Positions 1-6,940 of a stretch of DNA of 36,670 nt are shown piece by piece (position 1 is the stretch's first letter; each line of letters starts with the position of its first letter). Both the position numbers and the translations under genes were made by a program. The stretch is from NCBI GenBank assembly GCA_016203175.1, contig JACQNH010000091.1, positions 1-36,670 on the forward strand, read 5' to 3'. The notes beneath the pieces were generated by a model that did not search any database, was not told where the DNA came from, and saw only the letters and a list, made by a program, of their open reading frames with translations. The DNA is from Candidatus Woesearchaeota archaeon (lineage in GTDB: Archaea > Nanobdellota > Nanobdellia > SCGC-AAA011-G17 > JACQNH01).

Positions 1-2
1 AT

Positions 3-212
3 AATTGTGGATTAAAAATAGATAGAGATGTAAATGCTGCAAGAAATGTACTTCGTAGGGCTGGACAAGTCCTAATTAACGCCTTCGGACATCATGTAAG
101 ACCTAAATATCAGGAATCTTTATTAATTCAAAAATTAGGCAGGATGGATGAACAAGGAACTAGACGTGGTGAGTCTTCAAAGACAACAGACGCTGGAAGC
201 CCCCTGCTTTAG
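3..212 (+). CDS. tnpB: TnpB, RNA-guided endonuclease of an IS200/IS605-type element, C-terminal part only
   Basis: An open frame enters from the left edge and stops with TAG at 210-212. It starts at a Cys-Gly pair, which fits the end of the TnpB zinc ribbon, and runs into DRDVNAARNV, the last conserved RuvC block of TnpB whose Asp is catalytic. The tail ending in DAGSPLL resembles the usual end of archaeal TnpB proteins. TnpB enzymes are nucleases guided by a right-end RNA that cut the transposon-free site and so help the element persist. Most of the protein lies outside the window, so its integrity cannot be judged. The stop codon sits inside the element's right-end hairpin. Confidence 0.9.
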   Translation, partial: NCGLKIDRDVNAARNVLRRAGQVLINAFGHHVRPKYQESLLIQKLGRMDEQGTRRGESSKTTDAGSPLL

Positions 213-228
213 TTAGGGAGGATGTCAC
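100..228 (+). ncRNA. Predicted right-end guide RNA (omega RNA) scaffold overlapping the tnpB 3' end
   Basis: In the IS605 family the guide RNA scaffold overlaps the 3' end of tnpB and finishes at the right end of the element. Here a hairpin at 200-221 (stem CCCTG/TAGGG, loop 207-213, with further C-G pairs outside) contains the tnpB stop codon. It is followed by GGATGTCAC, and TCAC at 225-228 is the likely right cleavage tetranucleotide. The hairpin is seen directly. The 5' limit given here is only a guess, and the RNA itself is inferred from the family. Confidence 0.45.
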
Positions 229-455
229 TAGGTGAAATTAAAGATGATAAAGTTTTAATTGGAGAAGAAGTAAAAGGCTATAAATTAAAAACTAAAGAGC
301 TTAGCAATCCAATCTATGTTTCACCTGGACATAAAATCTCATTAGAAACCTCAAAAACCATTACAGAATACTTTTCCAATAAAGGTCATAAACTTCCAGA
401 ACCATTACATATAGCCCATAAATTTGCTTTAAAGATGAAAAAAGGTATAAAATAG
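222..455 (+). pseudogene. nfi: Endonuclease V, C-terminal remnant cut off by the TnpB element
   Basis: The 77-residue frame carries the typical C-terminal end of endonuclease V: an IGEEVKGYKLKTKEL segment in place of the family's IGxxLRT strand, then IYVSPGHKISLET and LPEPLHIAH. Endonuclease V nicks DNA (or RNA) beside deaminated adenosine, using acidic residues in the N-terminal two thirds. Those are absent here because the IS605-type element ends just upstream. The ATG at 222 belongs to the element's GGATGTCAC end and sits directly against GGAGG, too close for normal ribosome binding. A short fragment might still be translated but could not be catalytic. The 5' half may lie to the left of the element, outside the window. 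Confidence 0.85.
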
Positions 456-491
456 ACATTAATAAGCTTTAAAAACCAATCCAAAGAAAGT

Positions 492-500
492 TTTAAATAG
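492..500 (+). promoter_or_regulatory. TATA box for the 526-1692 gene
   Basis: A TTTAAATAG element lies 26-34 bases before the ATG at 526. This is the spacing expected of an archaeal promoter making a leaderless or nearly leaderless transcript. No ribosome site is seen between it and the ATG. Confidence 0.6.
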
Positions 501-525
501 ATTTAGTACATATAAACTATACAAA

Positions 526-1692
526 ATGATAGAAATAATACAAGAAACTATTGATAAGGATTTAGAAGAAAATGTTACAGAACTAGAAACAGATCTTTTA
601 GAAGATCCAAAATATAATGTTGATTATGGTAAAGTCTTGGCTAACCTATTTGCCGGTCGTTATAAAAGTAAAAAAGCATGGGAAGAATTTGAAAAAAATG
701 GTACTAATATCAACTTAGAAGGGAAAGTTATTCAAGCTCATGCTAATAAAGAAGAAAATCTTTACATTAATGATAAACTATTCCATACAGATAAAATTAA
801 AAGAGTAAAGTTTGAAGATAATACGAGTTATGATACTTATGAAAAGGTTTTGACAAAAGCAGTTGATTTGTTGAGTGATAAAGACTTTAATGCTTCGAAA
901 GAATGGTTAGAAATAGCAAAAAAAACCCTAGAAAGTCAAAAAGTAATATGGCAAAAAGGAGTTTACACCAATGGAAAGTCTGTAAGGAATAATAGATTAG
1001 TTGTTAAATTTAGTAACAAAATCGGATTAGTTACAGTATTACAAAATGAAAATGTGTTTAATTATGTACTAGACTTAGTTGATAAGAAAATTGAATCAAA
1101 AGTTAAACCTGAACAATTAATACCTGATTTACCAGCATACCAAAATAAAAATAAGCCAATACCAGAACCAGTTTTAATTCCAATAAAAGAAGAAACCAAA
1201 ACTTATAGAAATGGAAACAATCCTCTAGAAAAAATAATAAGTGATAATGGATTAAACTTCTGGGAAAAGTTATATAGAATAAATAATACTTTGCTAAAAG
1301 ACGAAGCTACAGAAAAACAAGCATCAGAGGTAAATGGTCTATTTAGAGATCTTGTAACTAATTATAAACTTGGAACAAGAAATCCTTGGACCGATGTAGA
1401 GATAAAACGTATACAAACAGTACAAAATTTATTATCCCGTTATATTTTCTATAAAAGAAGTGGTTTTCTTGGTGGATTTAAAAAACACCTTAATCAAGGA
1501 AATAGAACACAAAGAGAATATGTAGTCGTAGAGGGGCAAACATTTGATGTAGAAAGTCTTAACGAACTAGGATATGATATCGCTCTTGCTCAACAAAATA
1601 ATAACGGCCATAAACCAATAAGATTTGTAGAAAGAGCTAAATGTTTATTTGGAAGAATTACAAATTATTTCTCTGCAAGAAAAGCAGCTTAA
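526..1692 (+). CDS. Unknown 388-residue protein
   Basis: I do not recognise this protein. It is soluble, rich in Lys, Asn and Glu, with no signal peptide or membrane segment. Residues 1-130 look mainly helical. A segment around 150-215 (WQKGVYTNGKSVRNNRLVVK and following) looks like a small beta-rich domain. A proline-rich linker with PIPEPVLIPI around 205-225 leads to a second helical region, with a basic stretch (YFYKRSGFLGGFKKH) near 315. Its own TATA box lies upstream and tRNA-Gly follows, so it is probably a single-gene unit. Position next to the broken endonuclease V gene says nothing firm about function. Confidence 0.65.
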   Translation: MIEIIQETIDKDLEENVTELETDLLEDPKYNVDYGKVLANLFAGRYKSKKAWEEFEKNGTNINLEGKVIQAHANKEENLYINDKLFHTDKIKRVKFEDNTSYDTYEKVLTKAVDLLSDKDFNASKEWLEIAKKTLESQKVIWQKGVYTNGKSVRNNRLVVKFSNKIGLVTVLQNENVFNYVLDLVDKKIESKVKPEQLIPDLPAYQNKNKPIPEPVLIPIKEETKTYRNGNNPLEKIISDNGLNFWEKLYRINNTLLKDEATEKQASEVNGLFRDLVTNYKLGTRNPWTDVEIKRIQTVQNLLSRYIFYKRSGFLGGFKKHLNQGNRTQREYVVVEGQTFDVESLNELGYDIALAQQNNNGHKPIRFVERAKCLFGRITNYFSARKAA

Positions 1693-1736
1693 TTTACTAA
1701 TTAATTTTATAAGTCAGTTATTTCTATTATTTTTAA

Positions 1737-1807
1737 GCGCCGTTGGTTTAGTGGTAGAATTTGAGCTTCCCAAGCTTAAGATGCGAGTTCGATTCTCGCA
1801 CGGCGCA
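1737..1807 (+). tRNA. tRNA-Gly (CCC)
   Basis: A 71-base cloverleaf with no intron. Acceptor stem GCGCCGT/ACGGCGC, D-loop AGTGGT, anticodon stem TGAGC/GCTTA around loop TTCCCAA (anticodon CCC), T-arm GCGAG/CTCGC with loop TTCGATT, discriminator A. CCA is not encoded. A TATA-like AATTTTATAAG lies about 30 bases upstream (1703-1713). It is the only intron-free tRNA of the four in this window. Confidence 0.95.
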
Positions 1808-1942
1808 GTTATAATATTTTTAGATTTTAGCTTAATTTAGTAATGATTTTATTGATTATTTGTAAGATTTTACAATTCTTTTATTAGTTTTTACATAAAT
1901 TTAACCGATGATTATATAAATAAGTTATACTTTAAATCAAAT

Positions 1943-2131
1943 ATGGGATTCATAAACTTAAAAAAAGAAAAAATAAGAAGAATATTTTCAATTATACTAA
2001 TATTGACAGGGTTAATTCTATTGATCATTACCCCACCACTTAGGATTACCTTATTAGGGTATACTTTAAGTGGATTTGTTCTTGGGGGAATTCTTGGGCT
2101 TGTTGGGGTCATATTATTCTTAGAGGCCTAA
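1943..2131 (+). CDS. Small membrane protein, two transmembrane segments
   Basis: A 62-residue protein with a basic N-terminus (NLKKEKIRR) followed by two hydrophobic helices, at about 14-30 and 37-60, split by a PPLR turn. No family is recognised. A TATA box (TATATAAAT, 1914-1922) lies 21-29 bases before the ATG, so the message should be leaderless. The next gene starts one base after this stop codon, so the two small membrane proteins are probably co-expressed and might act together. Confidence 0.6.
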   Translation: MGFINLKKEKIRRIFSIILILTGLILLIITPPLRITLLGYTLSGFVLGGILGLVGVILFLEA

Positions 2132-2132
2132 A

Positions 2133-2381
2133 ATGGAAGATAAACTAAAAATTAAGAATATAAAGGATCTTGAGTTTAGTAGAACTTTATCCGATCAAAA
2201 CATTTTTTTGGTGCTGATTGGTACATTAATCATTTCGGTTTTATTCGCAGATATTAGTAACTTATTTATAAAAACAACAAAGGCGGAGCTTGTAATTGTT
2301 TTAACTTTATTTGCACTATTATTTTATTATTTGACAAGTAGGAGATTAAATTCAACTCTAAATACAATTAAGAACCTTTGA
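2133..2381 (+). CDS. Small membrane protein, two transmembrane segments
   Basis: An 82-residue protein with a charged N-terminus of about 25 residues and two hydrophobic segments near 25-45 and 50-67, ending in a short polar tail. It follows the previous membrane protein after one base and precedes methionyl-tRNA synthetase by about 43 bases, so all three could share a transcript. No known family is recognised. Confidence 0.6.
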   Translation: MEDKLKIKNIKDLEFSRTLSDQNIFLVLIGTLIISVLFADISNLFIKTTKAELVIVLTLFALLFYYLTSRRLNSTLNTIKNL

Positions 2382-2424
2382 TAGAGAAGAAACAATTAAA
2401 AATCATTAAAATTAAGATATAATC

Positions 2425-4248
2425 ATGAAAAAGACATTTTTTATTACCACCCCAATCTACTACGTAAATGCTCCTCCAACAATAGGTTCAGCATATTCTA
2501 CAATAGTAGCAGATGTGTTAGCTAGATGGCATCGTCTTAAAAAAATAGATACATTTTTTTTAACAGGATTAGACGAAAATTCTTCTAAAACAGTTAAAGC
2601 AGCAAAAGAAAAAAACTATACTAATATCCAAAAATATACAAATGATATGGCAAGAATATGGAAAGAAGTCTGGAAAAGACTTAATATTTCTTACGACAAT
2701 TTCATTAGAACAACAGATCCAAAACATAAAAAAATTGCTCAAAATTATTTTAATAAAGTTTACAAAAAGAAAGATATTTATTTGGGAACTTACGAGGGTC
2801 TTTACTGTGAAGGATGTGAGGAATTTAAAAGGGGATTAGATTTAAAAAATGGCTTATGCCCCTATCACAAAACCACCCCAATAAAAATAAAAGAACAAAA
2901 CTATTTTTTTAAGCTTTCAAAATACCAAAATAAACTTATTAATTTAATAGAAAAAAATAAAAAATTTATTTTGCCAGAAAGTAGAAGAGAAGAGATTTTG
3001 AATTTTATTAAAACAGGTTTACATGATTTAAGTGTTTCTAGACCTAATCTTGAATGGGGTATAGATGTACCTTTTGATAAAAAACAAAAGTTGTGGGTAT
3101 GGTTCGATGCATTGTTGAACTATAAAACTGGTGTAAATAAAAGATACTGGAAAGACCAAGTTATCCATTTGGTAGGAAAAGACATACAAAAATTTCATTG
3201 TATAATATGGCCAGCTATTCTCTTAAGTACTAGAGAACCCTTACCAACAACAGTTTTTTCACATGGGTTTTTTACAATAAATGGCCAAAAAATTTCAAAA
3301 TCTTTAGGCAATGCAATAGGTCCAATAGAATTAGCAAATAAATATTCAGTAGATGCCTTAAGATACTATTTAATTAGAGAAATCCCTTTTGGTCAGGATG
3401 GGGATTTTTCAGAAAATGCTTTAAAAAATAGATTAAATAACGAATTGGCAAATGATTTAGGCAATTTGCTTTCAAGAACATTAACATTAGTAGAAAAATT
3501 CTTTGATAAAAAAATAAAAAAAGGAAAAATAGATTCAAAATTAAAAAATAAGTTAAATTTTAAAAAGATAGACTCTTTAATAGAAAATATAAACCCAACA
3601 GAAGCTTTATCAGAAATATGGAGATTCATTAAAGAAGTAAATAAATATATTAATGATAAAAAACCATGGGAAAATGAAAAAGAAAGAAAAGATGTTTTAT
3701 ACACTGCATTGGACAGTTTAAGGATTATAGCCTTGCTTTTATTCCCATTCATACCAGATACGTCAGAAAAAATAAATAAACAATTAAATATAAAATTAAC
3801 AAATTTCAAAGACGCTAAATTTGGTTTATTAAAAGAAGGGAAAATAAATAAAGGTGAAATTCTTTTTAAAAAGATTGAAGAACAAAAAATAAAAGAATTT
3901 AAAAACAACGAAATCAAACAAAAACCAATGGTAAAATATGAAGATTTCCAAAAACTTGAAATTAAAGTAGGTAAAATAAAATCAGCAAAAGAACATCCAA
4001 ATGCAGATAAATTATTAATTCTGGAAGTTGACACTGGTGATAGGGTAAGGCAAATTGTAGCAGGTATTAAAGGTCATTACACTTTAGAAGAATTAAAAGG
4101 AAAAGAGATTGTTGTCTTGACAAATTTAGAACCAAGAGACTTAAGGGGCTTTAAATCAGAAGGCATGTTATTAGCAGCATCAGATGATAACAAAATAGTT
4201 ATTCTAAAACCAGAAAAAGAAATAAAACCTGGATCTGGAGTTAAATAG
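2425..4248 (+). CDS. metG: Methionyl-tRNA synthetase with C-terminal tRNA-binding domain
   Basis: Class I synthetase that charges tRNA-Met. It opens with ITTPIYYVNAPPTIGSAYS, the family start followed by the HIGH motif, here altered to TIGS (residues 19-22). The KMSKS loop is KISKS (289-293). A CP-domain zinc knuckle shows C128, C131, C145 and H148 after YEGLY, as in bacterial-type MetRS. WVWFDALLNY (224-233) is the expected methionine-pocket region. From about residue 500 an EMAPII/Trbp111-like OB domain follows (KVGKIKSAKEHPNADKLL, EGMLLAA), fused here although often separate in other genomes. The 607-residue length fits the fused form. The loss of both HIGH histidines is the odd point. Confidence 0.93.
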   Translation: MKKTFFITTPIYYVNAPPTIGSAYSTIVADVLARWHRLKKIDTFFLTGLDENSSKTVKAAKEKNYTNIQKYTNDMARIWKEVWKRLNISYDNFIRTTDPKHKKIAQNYFNKVYKKKDIYLGTYEGLYCEGCEEFKRGLDLKNGLCPYHKTTPIKIKEQNYFFKLSKYQNKLINLIEKNKKFILPESRREEILNFIKTGLHDLSVSRPNLEWGIDVPFDKKQKLWVWFDALLNYKTGVNKRYWKDQVIHLVGKDIQKFHCIIWPAILLSTREPLPTTVFSHGFFTINGQKISKSLGNAIGPIELANKYSVDALRYYLIREIPFGQDGDFSENALKNRLNNELANDLGNLLSRTLTLVEKFFDKKIKKGKIDSKLKNKLNFKKIDSLIENINPTEALSEIWRFIKEVNKYINDKKPWENEKERKDVLYTALDSLRIIALLLFPFIPDTSEKINKQLNIKLTNFKDAKFGLLKEGKINKGEILFKKIEEQKIKEFKNNEIKQKPMVKYEDFQKLEIKVGKIKSAKEHPNADKLLILEVDTGDRVRQIVAGIKGHYTLEELKGKEIVVLTNLEPRDLRGFKSEGMLLAASDDNKIVILKPEKEIKPGSGVK

Positions 4249-4339
4249 TTTATTTCCTATAAGTTATTTTAAATTCTATACTATTCTCTACGATAATGCT
4301 TATATATTATCCCAATAACAAAAAATAGAGGTTAAGAAA

Positions 4340-4819
4340 ATGTTCGGCTTAAGAAATTCATTAAGAAATTTTGAAAATAATGTAAGAATCTCATTTTTAG
4401 CAGTTAAAAATGATATTGAAGGCTTAAATAAAACTATTTCATTAAATAAAAAACAAATAGAAGAAAATAAATCTCATATTGATATTTTTAAAAAGAGTTT
4501 AGGTAATTTTAAAGACGATATTCATGATAAAATAGATAATTTAAATAAGGAGATTCAGGAAATTAAGGGGTTAATAGAGTCTAAATCTAAAGATAATATA
4601 GCCTTTAATAAAGAGATCAAATCAGAAGTAAAATCTTTAAATAAAAAATTTAATGACCTAGAAGATAAAGTTAAAGTTTTAAAGCCTCAGGAAGAAGTAT
4701 CGGTTGAGAAAATATTTAAAGAAGAAACTCAAAGTAGCAAAACAAGACTTATAGCTGCAATAGTTTTAATTATAATTGTTGTTGGCTTAATTATTTATGG
4801 TATTACAACTTTAATTTAA
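4340..4819 (+). CDS. Tail-anchored coiled-coil protein
   Basis: A 159-residue protein. Residues 10-115 are heptad-like and rich in Lys, Glu and Ile, so probably a long coiled coil. A single hydrophobic segment at about 136-156 ends the protein and leaves only a few residues outside, so it should be a C-terminally anchored membrane protein with the coiled coil in the cytoplasm. A TATA-like TTATATATT (4300-4308) and a GAGGT site at 4328-4332 precede the ATG, so this transcript has a leader with a ribosome site. It converges with the next gene, overlapping by four bases. No family recognised. Confidence 0.65.
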   Translation: MFGLRNSLRNFENNVRISFLAVKNDIEGLNKTISLNKKQIEENKSHIDIFKKSLGNFKDDIHDKIDNLNKEIQEIKGLIESKSKDNIAFNKEIKSEVKSLNKKFNDLEDKVKVLKPQEEVSVEKIFKEETQSSKTRLIAAIVLIIIVVGLIIYGITTLI

Positions 4820-5505
4820 ATCTTTACTAAACCTTTATTCTTAACTTGATCAGGTAAAATTAAAGAGAAGAATTTTACTAAATCCTTATTCATTACAAAT
4901 TCATAACCGAAATTTCCAAATATTATCTTTTTAAAGGCCTTACTACTTTGCATAGAATCGCCTTCTGTTATGAATTTTATATCTGTTGGCTTTCCTAAAT
5001 TTTTGTATAAATCCTCTGTTGTACTACCAATTTTAGTTTTATCTATTAAATATTTATTGAATGGTTCCGCTAATGTTATTCTTGTTAATATTCCTCCTTC
5101 AAAATGTAATAAAATTCCAGTTCCTAAAGTGTCTATTGATGAAGCATATTCCCAATTTAAAATATTAGGTGGATAAGACCTTTGAAAATCTGCATTCCCT
5201 AATTTTTCTTTAACCCTGTCTAAAGTATCTCCTAGTTTAACACCTTTAACACCTACTAAATCTGCAGATATCTTTTCTTTTATAATGTCATTCTCAGTTA
5301 TTTCATATAAATTCTCAACGTCCATAATTTCATTTGCGTTTCTTTTTGAGATGAATATTGCAAATAACACTAAAAGAATTATAACTAAAGCAGGGATTAA
5401 ATAAATCTTGTTAAAACTAGTTTGTATTTTAATTTCAGGTTTAACTTCTTTTACTTCTATAGGAGTTTCTTTTAAATCGACTTTCTTTGTTTTTCTCTTT
5501 GCCAT
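4816..5505 (-). CDS. Membrane-anchored protein with two BamE/SmpA-like repeats (tentative)
   Basis: A 229-residue protein with a Lys-rich cytoplasmic N-terminus, one transmembrane segment (about 34-53) and an external part. The external part holds two similar units, GVKLGDTLDRVKEKLGNADF (about 87-106) and KIGSTTEDLYKNLGKPTDIKF (about 158-178). Each is the G-x(4-6)-V/L-x3-LG-x-P/A pattern seen at the start of the SmpA/OmlA (BamE-like) fold, followed by strands such as WEYASS and GILLHFEGG. The fold assignment is an inference from these patterns. tRNA-Ile and tRNA-Asn lie just upstream on the same strand, so the gene could be read through from them. Confidence 0.6.
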   Translation of the reverse strand: MAKRKTKKVDLKETPIEVKEVKPEIKIQTSFNKIYLIPALVIILLVLFAIFISKRNANEIMDVENLYEITENDIIKEKISADLVGVKGVKLGDTLDRVKEKLGNADFQRSYPPNILNWEYASSIDTLGTGILLHFEGGILTRITLAEPFNKYLIDKTKIGSTTEDLYKNLGKPTDIKFITEGDSMQSSKAFKKIIFGNFGYEFVMNKDLVKFFSLILPDQVKNKGLVKI

Positions 5506-5549
5506 TTTTAAATTTTCAAAATCTACTGTTTATCTACTTTATGATAATA

Positions 5550-5677
5550 TGGGCCCGAGCAGACTTTCAATGTTTTCTTTCCTTTCTTTACGAGGTTTCT
5601 TTTTAAAGAAAACTCTTTTGAACTGCCGACCCCTGCCTTATCAGAGCAGTGCTCTAGCCAGGCTGAGCTACGGACCC
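5550..5677 (-). tRNA. tRNA-Ile (GAT) with an intron in the T-loop (59/60)
   Basis: Acceptor GGGTCCG (5677-5671) pairs with CGGGCCC (5557-5551), discriminator A at 5550. Anticodon stem CTGCT/GGCAG encloses loop CTGATAA (anticodon GAT). The T-stem is GGCAG/CTGCT, but its loop is interrupted by 53 bases (5564-5616). A bulge-helix-bulge is visible: outer helix = T-stem, central 4-bp helix TTCA/TGAA, 5' bulge AAA, 3' bulge AGT, inner helix TTTTCTTT/AAAGAAAA. Cutting after the second base of each bulge and joining gives loop TTCAAAT and a 75-base tRNA. Introns at 59/60 are known mainly from Thermoproteales. A TATA-like element lies at about 5700-5710. Confidence 0.92.
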
Positions 5678-5721
5678 TTAATCTTTTATTAATTCTAAGG
5701 GTTTTTAAAATTTATTAAAAT

Positions 5722-5808
5722 CGCCTCAGGCTGGACTCGAACCAGCGACCCCATGGTTTCTACACAGTCTTTAACAGCCATGTGCTCTACCTGCTGAGCT
5801 ACTGAGGC
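5722..5808 (-). tRNA. tRNA-Asn (GTT) with a 14-base intron at 37/38
   Basis: Acceptor GCCTCAG/CTGAGGC, D-arm GCTC/GAGC, anticodon stem CATGG/CCATG and loop CTGTTAA (anticodon GTT), T-arm GCTGG/CCAGC with loop TTCGAGT, discriminator G at 5722. A 14-base intron (5758-5771) sits at the canonical 37/38 position. CTGT of the anticodon loop can pair with GTAG at the intron end (two wobbles), leaving three-base bulges TAA and AAA. The spliced tRNA is 73 bases. A TATA-like TTTTTAAAT lies about 28 bases upstream (5832-5842). Confidence 0.93.
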
Positions 5809-5856
5809 TTAGAAAGTAAACTATAAGAACTCATTTAAAAACCTTATCATAAAAGA

Positions 5857-6939
5857 TTATTCTAAAAATTCTTTATTTTTTATCTTATTAGGCAAATAAA
5901 CTTCGGATATAAAACTTATTCCTCTTGTAGCTAAAGCTTGTATTTCAACCTTACCATTCAATTCTTTCATCATTTTAAATTGTCTTTGCCAATCCTTATT
6001 ATTTTTAAACCATTCATATTCTGATACTTGTTTAATCCTGGCTAAATCCTGATCTGTTAATTTAATAAGTTGTTTTTTTAAATCATATTTTATAATATCA
6101 TCACAAGTTACTCCTACATATTTAACATTAGGTATAGTCAATCTTTCTGCTGCATGGGCCAATGCAATAGAACCATATTTCACTACAGAATAAATATATG
6201 CCCCAAAAATATCATTGTCACATAGCACATAAATTGGTAGATCTTTTTCCTCAGAAAGCCTTTGAAGCAATCTTCTTATTCCTCTTGTTGTCTGACCCTG
6301 AGAAGTAACTAAAATACAATTGTTTTTCTGCCAGAATCTATCTTCACTAAGTCGCTCATATATTGCAGCCTTCTCCATGTAAAGGACATATTTTGCATTT
6401 ATCTTTTTAAAATCCAATTCATCTGTAATAGAGGGTATAGAATAACCACCTTTACCTAATTTCGAACAGTCTATCGTATCCCCACTATCCCCTAAAACTA
6501 TATTTCCAACTATACTTCCCATTTTATTTGCAGAAACATGCATCTGTTCTCTAGACAATCCCGTTATAACCTCAAGATCTTCCAAAGCTTTGTCTGATTC
6601 TACTTGATCATCAACTATGTTAACATTAGTCCCTGGAATAGTTCTCTTAGCCATATAGAAAACGCCTCTTAAATGTTCATGCTTCCCACTTTCTAATAAT
6701 TCTTTTTTTAGAATACTTGCTACTTCAACGGTTTGTAAGAATTTCTTTGCATGTGCAACATTAAAAAAACTCCTAGTACCAGTTTTATCTCCTAATTTTA
6801 AGGTTCTAGTTTTTTTATCAAAAACTATATTACTTAAATTCCTTAATGGAAAAGTAATTTCAGGATTTTTAGCTTTTTTTAACTGTTCAACTATTTTTAA
6901 TCCAAATTCTTTTAATATATTTTTTTGATTTTTTACCAT
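5857..6939 (-). CDS. top6A: DNA topoisomerase VI subunit A
   Basis: The DNA-cleaving subunit of topoisomerase VI, related to Spo11. The winged-helix catalytic region reads LRGVFYMAKRT, with Y95 as the likely transesterifying tyrosine. The Toprim domain shows E189 in VLYMEKAAIYERL and the acidic pair D241/D243 in CDNDIFGAYI, which hold magnesium. The long loop with ILVTSQGQTTRGIRRLL is also typical. At 360 residues it is normal length. Its ATG follows the Top6B stop after one base, so the two subunits are made from one message in equal amounts. A glycine-rich block near 145-165 (VLGDSGDTIDC) is as in archaeal homologues. Confidence 0.95.
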   Translation of the reverse strand: MVKNQKNILKEFGLKIVEQLKKAKNPEITFPLRNLSNIVFDKKTRTLKLGDKTGTRSFFNVAHAKKFLQTVEVASILKKELLESGKHEHLRGVFYMAKRTIPGTNVNIVDDQVESDKALEDLEVITGLSREQMHVSANKMGSIVGNIVLGDSGDTIDCSKLGKGGYSIPSITDELDFKKINAKYVLYMEKAAIYERLSEDRFWQKNNCILVTSQGQTTRGIRRLLQRLSEEKDLPIYVLCDNDIFGAYIYSVVKYGSIALAHAAERLTIPNVKYVGVTCDDIIKYDLKKQLIKLTDQDLARIKQVSEYEWFKNNKDWQRQFKMMKELNGKVEIQALATRGISFISEVYLPNKIKNKEFLE

Positions 6940-6940
6940 T

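Larger units (their letters stand above)
1..228 (+). mobile_element. Right part of an IS200/IS605-type (TnpB) element
   Basis: The interval holds the TnpB C-terminus, its terminal hairpin and a TCAC right-end tetranucleotide. From base 229 the sequence reads as endonuclease V, so the boundary is set by a change of homology rather than by a target duplication, which this family does not make. The left end and any TnpA lie outside the window. Confidence 0.7.

Noticed and set aside
1649..1840. 63-residue open frame across the tRNA-Gly gene
   Set aside because: It overlaps the 388-residue gene and the whole tRNA, and its hydrophobic translation matches nothing.
5408..5692. Plus-strand open frame opposite the membrane-anchored protein and tRNA-Ile
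   Set aside because: It is the reverse complement of a real gene and a tRNA. Its composition reflects the Lys-rich coding strand.
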